From Varroa destructor (lineage: Eukaryota; Arthropoda; Arachnida; Mesostigmata; Varroidae), in NCBI RefSeq assembly GCF_002443255.2, contig NW_019211454.1:66146179-66210178 (forward strand): 64,000 bases of DNA, given 5' to 3'. The notes beneath the pieces were generated by a model. That model worked only from the letters and a program-made list of their open reading frames with translations, was not told the origin of the DNA and made no database searches. Positions within the stretch are counted from its first letter, which is position 1. Every line of letters begins with the position of its first letter. Below are positions 11,701 to 20,999 of the stretch, piece after piece. The position numbers and the translations under genes are program-made.

Positions 11701-12141
11701 CTAAGATGGCACGAAGGTTAAACCGTGACGCTGATCCGAACATAGAAGGAAAGCCGAAAAAGCAACGAGAGAATTCAGCCGAAGCAGCGCAGGCGGTGCT
11801 CTATAGGGTCTTGAGAAACAAAAAAAGTAGAAAGGCAATGGACAGGAGCAGCAGTTTACTAGTTCAACCAAATGCGTACGTATATTGCCCACCTGAGACC
11901 GTTTTATCTCAAACGAGTATAAAGTAGCGAATCGGCCTCTAAGGACAAGATGATATGTACGTATTGTCTGTGCACAGCCCTTTCCGCTGTAGACGCTAAA
12001 AGGAGGTGGTCGGTCGATGCAGAAACGCATCGACTGGGAAATGGGGAAAATGGTGTACGAAGGCGGCCGTCGTATCCTCCCTACCTCGCTCACTCCACAT
12101 GTGCAAAAGACCCTGGTGGACGTCGGACGTTGCAGGCTCAT
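11701..12141 (-). CDS. Longest ATG-started frame in the window, 146 codons, unrecognised
   Basis: A minus-strand ATG at 12141-12139 opens 146 codons to a TAG at 11703-11701. The start context is weak (T at -3). The predicted product is Cys-, Pro- and Arg-rich, with a hydrophobic patch around residues 100-110, and shows no known motif. It lies in a GC-richer block that also holds the frame at 12282-12598 on the same strand, so the two could be exons of one gene. A competing plus-strand ATG frame at 11706-11927 (AAGATGG context, 73 codons, very basic) overlaps it. Open length in GC-rich DNA is the only support. Confidence 0.22.
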   Translation of the reverse strand: MSLQRPTSTRVFCTCGVSEVGRIRRPPSYTIFPISQSMRFCIDRPPPFSVYSGKGCAQTIRTYHLVLRGRFATLYSFEIKRSQVGNIRTHLVELVNCCSCPLPFYFFCFSRPYRAPPALLRLNSLVAFSAFLLCSDQRHGLTFVPS

Positions 12142-12281
12142 TAAAACACTTCATCCGACCTGTGACTACTTCTACGCTACGATGGCAGACTGGTGAGGTT
12201 GCATACGAGACCGCATCGCGCACACATTATGCCGCCATTCTATTTCTCTCCATTTGTTTTCTCGCTTACACACTCGTTCAC

Positions 12282-12598
12282 CTGTGACAGAGATTTGATG
12301 TACGATTTGACGTGTTTGCTTCATAAACACGCGCCAGCCGATCCTGGCCGCTTGATCTGGCCGTCCGGCTGCTAGTTCCATCATTCCAATTTTTGAATTT
12401 CCAATTGCTAACTTGACTTTCATCCCTCCCTTTGATTTTCAACTGGGTTGCACAATGCCAGCCCGTAACGAACCACAACGCCGTTGGGATCAAACAAGAA
12501 ATAACGAATGACAGCCAAACGTATCCAATGATAAGAAATACTGAAGCAGAAGGGGAAAAGGGACAGGTCGACAAAAGGGTTAAATGGAATAATGACAT
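12282..12598 (-). CDS. Candidate first coding exon of a membrane protein, unrecognised
   Basis: On the minus strand an ATG at 12598-12596 has A at -3 and an in-frame stop a few codons upstream. It opens 105 codons and ends at CACAG|GTGAAC, a good 5' splice site (GT at 12281-12280), in phase 2. Residues about 17-47 are hydrophobic, with a stretch such as FLIIGYVWLSFVISCLIP that would span a membrane once or twice. The remainder is hydrophilic and rich in Ser, Asn and Arg. A second minus frame starting at 12423 overlaps it. I recognise no family. The start, the hydrophobic segment and the donor are seen; that they form one exon is inference. Confidence 0.33.
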
Positions 12599-12639
12599 GA
12601 TCAGTCGTATGGCCTTTCACAGCGATAATACAGGTACAT

Positions 12640-13690
12640 ATTAACCGAGAGCTAGACTACGAGTCGTACCTCGGACGGCTGATCATATTCTGGCTACAAA
12701 AGAGGAATCGATACTGTAAGGTTTTAGCAAACTATATCATATTACTAAAATATCATGTCAATGTAATTGAAGATAAGTTGAATGTTTTTTTAGGGAGGAG
12801 TACTCTTCAGGGCATTTCCCTACTAATAAGAAAAATAAAAACCGTTAATCTCCTTAAGTATTTTTTTTCGTTTTTGACGAACCTATGTTTAAGATTGACA
12901 GCGAAGTTCGAGCTCAATAGTATATCAAAACTGAAAAAACTATCCTTTGCAAAAATCACCGCTTAATGGAATATCTGGAATAACCAATCGATAATGCAAC
13001 CCTACACACCACAAGCACAACGGTTCCGCTCAGATATGTACTAGCTTATTTCAAAACCATATAACTAGTAGAATCGCACTTAACGGATAGTATCCTTCGT
13101 TCATTTTATACATCTCGATGGTCAATAAGGTTTTCGATTTAAGGGAAGACTACCTAAGTAAATAAATAACAATGTTTTGTAGATACCAAAAAAAGCCCAA
13201 CTAGCGTGTTCCGAGCGGATTACACTAATAGAAAACAAACACAAGGTAGAGCAGGTGATCAAGGACAACTAGCTGCGGATTCAGTCGTTTTGACTATTAG
13301 CAGCGCCTTTTTATATAGTTGAAAGAATAATTCAGCAGGGTTAACTAGCTACTATAAATGTGTCTAGCAAAAACGGTATCGATAACCGCTGAGATGAGTT
13401 TAGCGAAACCTTTTAGAAGGTTGTTCACGGCGCATGCAGTGGGTCTGGCAGCGCTCTGTACGGTGGTAATTCTTGCTTCAGAAAGGGATCCATCATTGAA
13501 GAAGATTTAAAAGAAATGTCGTCCCATAGAAAGGAAGACAGAAGTGAAGGGGGTTTACTCTTTTCGAATATGGACGCGAATCAAGTCACGCGACGTTGCT
13601 CTATCGCGGCAACAGAATTTAGGCTTCAGAACGGTTTCTTGATTTATGTGTAGTAACAGTCAATTCAGCCTCCGTAACCCGTCTCTGTTT
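12640..13690. other. No gene seen
   Basis: AT-rich sequence with short frames only. No repeat array or inverted repeat was noticed. Confidence 0.5.
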
Positions 13691-13819
13691 TGCATGCGTC
13701 TTCCGCTACCGTATCAGAACTGTGCTGCCTCCAGCTGCTGGTCCTCCTGGGTTTACGTTGCAAACGAACGAGATACACTTCTCGAAATTCAGCTCAACAT
13801 TCTTTAATGTTCTTTTCAG

Positions 13820-13962
13820 TTGAACCCTTATTCATGTCCCATCTTCTTGCCGCCTCCTTTCTCTTTAGTTGGTTCAGTCAAAGGAGCAAAGGACAACCCC
13901 CATACTCACCAAATAGAGGCGGCCAGACACGTGCCCACCACGGCCGTTGGCTCGTTCCGGAG
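13820..13962 (+). CDS. Candidate internal coding exon, 143 nt, unrecognised
   Basis: A TTCTTTTCAG-type acceptor ends at 13819, and CGGAG|GTGAAT gives a donor with GT at 13963-13964. Between them one frame is open from its first base, beginning LNPYSCPIFLPPPF, and ends in phase 2. A second frame, continuous with an open stretch from 13690, is also open to the donor, so the reading frame is uncertain. The block is CpG-richer than its surroundings. Both borders are good by eye, but no homologous protein is recognised. Confidence 0.33.
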
Positions 13963-14411
13963 GTGAATCGGGTCGGCGTTTAATCAGCAACTTCGACCAC
14001 AATGCACCATCTGTTTCTTCTGAATGGATGAACTGTTACTCACCAAAAAAAAAGCCGCAGGAAAGAGAGCTCAAAAGAGAGCTAACGTTAAGCTATCGGT
14101 ATGTGACGCAGGTTTTTCTCAAGTGTCCCTAATGTTATTCTATGCTCCACTAGGTAAACCCACGTAGATGAGTTATATTTTAATTTAAGTTTAGGGCAAA
14201 GTTAGTCCTTACAGGCGTATGGGACAACACTAGTGTGCCGTCCGCGTCCTGAGAAAAGCACAGTGGCGATAATTATCGTCACAAGGTATTGTATCAAACA
14301 ATAACAGAGGGTGGAAGGCAAGAAAAGCAATAGTGGACTTCCTTCGTCCTCATGATGTAGCTAACAGTAAGCATCAAGAAAGCATGGCTTGACAGGCATA
14401 ACTGCGTCCCG

Positions 14412-14446
14412 TTTCTTCTTCATGACTAGCAGTCATGAAGAAGAAA
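14412..14446. repeat. Perfect 16-bp inverted repeat with 3-nt loop
   Basis: Arms TTTCTTCTTCATGACT (14412-14427) and AGTCATGAAGAAGAAA (14431-14446) are exact reverse complements around AGC. As RNA or single-stranded DNA it would fold into a tight hairpin. The loop is too small for a typical microRNA precursor. Confidence 0.9.
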
Positions 14447-14479
14447 GGCCAGGAAATGAGCGGAAAACATGGTAAGCAC

Positions 14480-17400
14480 ACAGCGCATGAGGCAACCTAT
14501 TGATGCTATAAGATGGTGATGCTAGCCGGGACTGTTTTAGCGATCTAAACGAGCGTGCTAGATATAGCTTTATGACTTTTAAAACGTACTAGCATTAAAG
14601 CAGAAGGAAGACTGTTGACGAGCAAATGTCAATGTGTGAATTGATGTGCTCGTAACCCGAGAGGAACAAAAAGCTTCCTCATATGCTTTTAACTAAATCA
14701 GATCTACACTTACGAGTCATAATATCTTTAATGAATGTTTATATTGGATATAAAGTAAATCACGTGTTCGCTAATAATCCACTGCTTATAACCTATGATT
14801 GATCTTCACGAACTATGATAATCTCTGATTTCTCTGATTACCGAAGACTGTAAAAAAATGAATAATATTATTATTAGGATATGTAAATATGCTGATATTT
14901 AACATATTATTTTAAATCATATACAAAAATCATGAACCTTGTCTCTTCATTGACTTCTCATAAACATATCTAGTTACAATAAGATTAATTTATCGTCCGA
15001 GATCTGCTCAAAGGCGAGCCGCGAAACTGCTAAAACTACGAGTACTAGTGTACCGTTGGGGGCCAGCTTGGCTTACTTTGATGTAACGTACTGCACAATC
15101 TCAGAGCCATGACAAGCAAGTCAGCGCCCAGAAAAGACTAATTGTATTAACTGCGGTTACATCTAACGGTCAATAGAAGCATAACGGTAGCAGTAGCTTG
15201 CTGGGTTAATTAACGGATGCGGTACAGCAAAAGCTAACGAGACTCGCATCGGACTCGAGTTGGACGAATGTAGGGAGGCGACGGAGCCTCTTCCGATTTC
15301 CAGCCAGTCTACGGCTTCTGACGGAATCTGCCTGGATCAACAGCGCACGGACGAGAATGAGAAACACAGAGAACCTTAGGCAAACGCATATTCGTCTCTA
15401 TCTTTGGCTCAATTAACTGATTACCAGACGAGGTGTTTTTCCTTTTAAGACTGACCGAACACGAATCTGTCAGGCAATCGTGTGTTTGCAGAAGCACCAT
15501 CCGTCAATAATTTTTGACGCTAATTCGAAGGAGCCACGAGCAGAACATAGTAATTCATGGACGTACCAGTAACGTGAAATGGACTGCACAGCCGGTACAG
15601 TTACATTGCTATACAAATATTTCGGGATATTGTTCTTTTTATTTCTATTGCCGTTTAGCAGGGACGTCAAGTCTTATACGTCCTCGAAAATGAGCGTTAT
15701 TGTTATAGTTCAGACTAGCAAGACCTCTGACCCAGTAGGGTCTTATTCTTTACAATGCTAATTCATTTCCGTTCTTAGCTGGCCAAGTTTTCCCATTGAA
15801 TATTCCATAACCGAATCAGACCGATTCGAAAATCACGACCGGCTGATCTTGTCCATCAGGCAAACTATACGAAGTTTAATAACAGCATTTTCGCAGACTG
15901 TTGATTTGCACAGCGTTGATATTCAGGAGCAAGCCAGCCATCGAAGTTTCATAAGAAGGAACCTGAAGGCCGTGGGCAACGGCTAGATAGTGAAACTATT
16001 CTATTCCGAATATACGAGGCAGATAATTTTTGTCGGTCAGATTTTATGGGAAAAACAACCATATTAACGACGACGGCAACAGACAGGCACTGTGTTACTT
16101 ACTATCCACGCATCAGAGATTTATCATCATAAATTGCAATGTTTTGCTTCTTGCTAAATGTATATAACGGTTGTTGAAAGAAATTAACGTATGAGAATGG
16201 CTAACTTAGCAAACGAAAACAGATAAGAAAAGAAAGGCCAAAAATATTCTAAATCGCACGCAAAAAATCGCAGACTTAGAGAAAAATTATACCTGGCAAT
16301 TTTTTGATTAAATAGCTTGTATACATATAGACGAAGCGCCTTCTATGCGCAGTTCATTAATTAACTTTAATCTAATTTTTCGATGTGTGATAATTATTTG
16401 GTAAATTACATTGTATTCAATATTTTTGAGTAACTTGTTACCGAGCACCTTTTCTAAGAGGATTTTCATTTTATAGATCACAATATCAGACCAGAATAAG
16501 CGTGTTCTACGTCGCTTTCCTATAGAGAACTTACGAGGCTACGTCAGCTGTCTCATACAAACTAGCCAAATCTGTTGTGTTAATGCCCTATTACAAATAA
16601 GACTGATGGGAACTCAAAACAAGAACAAGGCTTGAAATTCTTGAAAACACCGCTCTGTCAGGTGATGTTTTTTAACTAGCTGATTGTTTTGTACATCCGT
16701 CGACCAGAACCGCAGAATTAGGCTGCTTCCGGAGAAGTACAGCGCAGATTCGACTAATACTAAAGTCTGTTATAGTTAAAACTTAGCGCCGACGGCTGTA
16801 GTGAGTCAGAGATACTTCACTTAAAAAAACAGGTTAGCACCAAGTAAAGATGTTGCATAGGCATGAATATCGTATAATTTTTGTAGGAAAGGCTATATCA
16901 TATGTATATGCATATTAAATTCCTTGAATTTAATATCTCTTCCAGAATTAAAGCCACCTCATATAAGGCCAATCAGCTGATTGCATGAGATGAAAGCAAG
17001 ATGTATAGTTCATGCCCAATGCATGGATGATGAACGCCAGATATTAATGAACCTAATAACAACATAATGTATTATGATCCGCCAGGCGTGACAGCAGAAG
17101 AAAAATTTTTAATAGAAAGGAGAATTCGAGAGGCCGACGAAGAAATTTTCAATAGCGAAATACTTCTGCATCGTACATGTTATTTGTATATGTGTTTCGG
17201 CATACGGCTGAAAGCTTTTATGAAGCCGTCTATGTTGAAACACGGTAACGCATTTTTCACTATCATTTTAATATTTAAAATTCATACGATATAACTAAGT
17301 TGTAGAGAACTCTTGTATAGTTAAGATATAGTCGAAGCCTAGCATGGAAGCGGAGCGTTATATCTACATCGGAAATCGTGAGAAATTTACGATGGGGCAG

Positions 17401-17790
17401 ACTTGGTAAACAGGAATGCTGACACCAACGGATGCATGCAGGCTGGAATCGAATTGGTGCTAGAGGTCTAGGCATTCAATACCAAATTTAACGTTCGGAG
17501 AGATGAAAATGGCGCAGAAGCAGAAAAATAGCAGGGTACAAGAACGAGACGCTGATAATCATCTTTGAATCTTGCACTAGGCCTACAAGCCCGGTTCTAA
17601 CCGTGCATACATTTAGAGCTGGTACAATGCTTACCCATCTACGTCGAGCATTTTCAGCACCTTAACTAAAGAAGTTTTCTGCGGTGCTAAAACGATCGTC
17701 TTCGTTTCGACCGTCTTTGATTTAACACCGCTGTGAACGTTATGTTTCAGCGTATTAGTAACTATGAAAATATATAAAGTAACGTTATTC
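14480..17790. other. No gene seen; minor palindromes
   Basis: AT-rich blocks lie at 14850-15000 and 16250-16450. An 11-bp inverted repeat with a 3-nt loop lies at 16912-16936 and a 14-bp palindrome at 16970-16983. An ATG frame at 17067 reads like a charged helix (EEKFLIERRIREADEEI) for about 35 codons, but it lacks a good donor. Confidence 0.45.
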
Positions 17791-17799
17791 TATTTGCAG

Positions 17800-17949
17800 G
17801 TGACATTTCCGCTAAGGGTTACGCTTGTGTCTCTCGGAAAGCAGTACGTACCTACTTTTGTAAGCTCATTAGACAATCGTCACGACAGGCTTCTAAAGAT
17901 TCTCGTTTCGATGATAATAAGTGCCGCGATGAAACGGCCAAGATATTAA
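17800..17949 (+). CDS. Candidate terminal exon, unrecognised
   Basis: A TATTTGCAG acceptor (AG at 17798-17799) opens 49 codons to a TAA at 17947-17949, starting VTFPLRVTLVSLGKQYVP. A GTAAGC inside the frame, near 17860, could instead act as a donor and make a short internal exon. The peptide alternates hydrophobic and basic residues. No family is recognised and no upstream exon is placed. Confidence 0.22.
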   Translation: MTFPLRVTLVSLGKQYVPTFVSSLDNRHDRLLKILVSMIISAAMKRPRY

Positions 17950-18539
17950 TGAACAAATAATAGAAAAATACTTTCGGAATATCTGGCGATCTTTGCACTG
18001 GCAGAATCAAGAGGCGAAATCACCTGCCACACAGCGCACGCTGAACACGATCATTGCGTACGTAGCGCAGGGGTCGGTCACTGGTTGAGTTAGGTGGTAG
18101 TTGCCGTTGTGAATATCTGCTGATGCAGCGTCTCTTCGAATTGCACGCATGGTGAAACAGAACGTAGAATCGTCCTGATGCAGACGAGAAATTGCTAGGG
18201 GAGTCGGCATCCAGAGAACAAGAGAGAGGGAGAAAGGGAAAGACTCGTGCAACGGGTGGTTTTCGTTCCCGGTGCTCGAAGCAGCTGTTTTATTGTGGAG
18301 CGAGAAAAGCTGTGCCAACTCCGGCTGTTCTCGTTGCTGCTCGAGTGCACCGAGCCTATGCGCAGCGACGGAAACATGAGCTTGACCACCAGCTTAGAGA
18401 AAAATGTCAAAAAACATTTTTCTAAGTGGCGACTGTCTAGAAGCAAATATAAGAAAATTGAAAGCCATCTGCTATTTTCACTAAGTACTACAAGATGGTA
18501 CGAGGATATATGTGAAAAGGTAACGGTCGTAGAGTAGTT

Positions 18540-19760
18540 AACAACGAAATAAACTTCAATTTCAACTTATCATATATACTTATACCCTTTACAATATATC
18601 ATATATAACTTATATCCTTGACGAAGCGTTCATGTCGTTGTCGTAATCATGATGGACCGTGCACGTGCGTCGGGCTAATCTACTTTCGTAGTTATAATTT
18701 ATCACAGAAGTTATTTCATTCAAATTGCACAACTTGGATGAACTTGTTTAAGTAAAATGTAGCAGGAAATGCCGCGTACTCTCGAATGTAGCGAATACGT
18801 GTACAAAGTAATTTCAGCTCGAACTAGACTACGATCTATTAGTAATTTAGGTAGATATTTGTTTTAAATCTATGATATACACAGATTCTATATACAAATA
18901 TATAGTTTCGAATCGCCATATATCTGGACTATTGGATATAAGTTAACAGAAAACTGAGTCTGTAACTGACTGTTTTAGGCGATTCATCTACCTCTTCTAT
19001 GAATCTTCCGACTAATTCGTGACGTCTACGAAGTTATCCACAGTCGTTTGCTTTGTACAGCGTTTCATAAGCAGAAATGCCTTTAATTTTTGCATTTGAA
19101 GCTCAGTACAAGGTAAGGAAGGCATGCCATTAGTTTGTAAAGGCCTAACGGGTCTGTTGACTGATTGAGCTTTTCGCTTTCATTTTATCTTCGTTAATTA
19201 TACTTCTTCGTAGAAGTAATGACAAAACACCTACTTGTTTCGTACGTTCAAATAATTTTACAGGAACGACCTAAAAATCAGGCTTGGCTTATCAACCCAT
19301 TTTTTTCGAGCCAATTTAATATGTTTGAACGAGCAGCTGTTAAAACTGTCTTTTTGAAACGACAATTTCTAGTATTTCAGTAAAAGATACACTTGCCACA
19401 CTGCTACTATGATCAGCTTTATCTCACCCACCACATTTTTACTGACTTGTCTGGTCTTTATTCGCTTACCATCGAATTATTAGGGATGATGGGACTATTA
19501 GGCGTTCTCATAAGAAACGCAGCTCATAAGCATCCTGCGTTTTATTTTGGCTTTATCAGGATACTTTGTTACAGCTCGCACTGAGCTCCTCTACGATACC
19601 TCCAATCTTGAATTCGGTGATTCTTTCCCACTAGTTCAGGATGATGGTTGTTTTTGGGGTTTATACAAAGAAGAAAATATGATTGAACTGCTTGTCATGC
19701 ACGCCTAGCCTAGTATCCATTTGCAGCTCTAAATGAAAAATATTCGTGGTGCTGTGGTTT
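18540..19760. other. No confirmed gene
   Basis: A short candidate first exon lies near 19.06-19.11 kb: a TTTGCTTTGTACAG-like acceptor, an ATG in GAAATGC context and an AAG|GTAAGG donor about 36 nt later. Nothing else stands out. Confidence 0.35.
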
Positions 19761-19771
19761 AATTTAGATCA

Positions 19772-20128
19772 ATGGCGGCCACACAGAATATAGACGAAAG
19801 GCTACGAACTACGAAGAGATTTACTACGTACGCCAGTACCGCAGTCACTTTACAGACAGGGACGTTTTTCGTAGGCGCGGCAAGACGTTGGATAAAGCAG
19901 CCTGTCAACCTAAAACAAGGTTCTTTTATGTGCGTTACCAACGACGAGCAGTACCACAACTGCAGGGATCCTCTAGTGCAATTGGCTCACTGCGTCCCGT
20001 CTGTCTGCCGGAAGCTCACTTCAGCATGGACGCCCACCGTTCAGCCACAACATCAGCGACCTGGCGCCGTGTGCATTGCTACCTGCCACCGCTTGACTCG
20101 GCGTCTCCGTGCCATATATCTTGCTTAG
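19772..20128 (+). CDS. Hypothetical ATG frame of 118 codons, unrecognised
   Basis: The ATG at 19772 (G at +4, T at -3) opens 118 codons. The first part reads like ordinary protein (MAATQNIDERLRTTKRF); the end becomes Arg-rich and less convincing, so a splice site inside the frame is possible. Two further ATG frames with better start contexts follow on the same strand at 20356 and 20672. No domain is recognised. Confidence 0.2.
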   Translation: MAATQNIDERLRTTKRFTTYASTAVTLQTGTFFVGAARRWIKQPVNLKQGSFMCVTNDEQYHNCRDPLVQLAHCVPSVCRKLTSAWTPTVQPQHQRPGAVCIATCHRLTRRLRAIYLA

Positions 20129-20355
20129 CTTGTCTATAGAACGTGCTTAGCGTGGTAACATATCGCCAATAAGCCCCGGTGCAACCCCTATAGACTCATG
20201 CAGACGAACACACAGGTCCCGCAGACACGCAGCAGTAACAACAGCATCTAGCCACATATTGGATCACTCGCATCCGTTCGAGCAACGCCTCGCTCAGGCA
20301 ACCGAATGAACGAATAGGGCTAGAGGCATCATCAACTAATGCTGGTACCAGCAAA

Positions 20356-20640
20356 ATGGCAACTACACACACCCTGGAATTTCTTGGAAAGGAAAAACAT
20401 GGTAACAGAAACAATTCTACGACCACAAAAATCTTTTTCTGTCCATTCTCGGACAGTTACTACGGACGCAGATGTATGCTTTGCACTGAGGCTTATATTA
20501 ATATAGCAATAACTCCTTCGACGCTATGTCTCAAACCGTCTGCAGTAATAACAAACAACAGATGTCTCATACACTTGCTGAAGGTGATTAGTAAATTCGT
20601 AGTCAAATCTTTCGGGCATCTTTGTACCAAAGACAGTTAA
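20356..20640 (+). CDS. Hypothetical ATG frame of 94 codons, unrecognised
   Basis: The start context is strong (CAAAATGG: A at -3, G at +4). The frame runs 94 codons, and a CTGAAG|GTGATT donor-like site lies inside it near 20582. It is Asn/Thr-rich near the start and Cys-containing in the middle. A chance frame cannot be excluded. Confidence 0.2.
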   Translation: MATTHTLEFLGKEKHGNRNNSTTTKIFFCPFSDSYYGRRCMLCTEAYINIAITPSTLCLKPSAVITNNRCLIHLLKVISKFVVKSFGHLCTKDS

Positions 20641-20671
20641 TAATCTCTGGTGTTTGCGGCCTGGGCTTATA

Positions 20672-20971
20672 ATGGAACACTTTATTTTTGCTGAGGGGGA
20701 GAGAGATAATTCATGCGAACTTTCTGAGTTGAATAAGGCTCCCCTTAAGGCAATAAATGTTGAAGATACTAGAACTTCTCGCCGCCAGACTCGCCCAACT
20801 GGCAATGGAAGTTTGGCAGTAGTACTAACATTTCCACTTTTCCATTACAAAATACAGGCACGACTTAGGTCTGATCAGCTCAGCCCAATTCACTGCCTGT
20901 CTGCTTGCATGTCGGCAGCTGGAACTTCGGATCGGCGCCATTTTTCTACCACAAACGAGCAAACAACGTAA
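20672..20971 (+). CDS. Candidate first coding exon or small gene, unrecognised
   Basis: The ATG at 20672 has A at -3 and G at +4. It opens 99 codons, beginning with an acidic, hydrophilic stretch (MEHFIFAEGERDNSCEL), then a hydrophobic segment and a basic end. The closing TAA lies inside a donor-like AAC|GTAAAC, so the frame could instead leave at 20967 into an intron. The opposite strand is also open over much of the same DNA. No family is recognised. Confidence 0.27.
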   Translation: MEHFIFAEGERDNSCELSELNKAPLKAINVEDTRTSRRQTRPTGNGSLAVVLTFPLFHYKIQARLRSDQLSPIHCLSACMSAAGTSDRRHFSTTNEQTT

Positions 20972-20999
20972 ACGGTATGCTCCTACTCGAAAGTAGGTT

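Noticed and set aside
16912..16983. 11-bp inverted repeat and 14-bp palindrome
   Set aside because: They are short and AT-rich enough to be chance, unlike the 16-28-bp examples.
17440..17480. Minus-strand ATTCGATTCC resembling a tRNA B box
   Set aside because: It differs from consensus at the first position, and the sequence 5' of it cannot form a cloverleaf.
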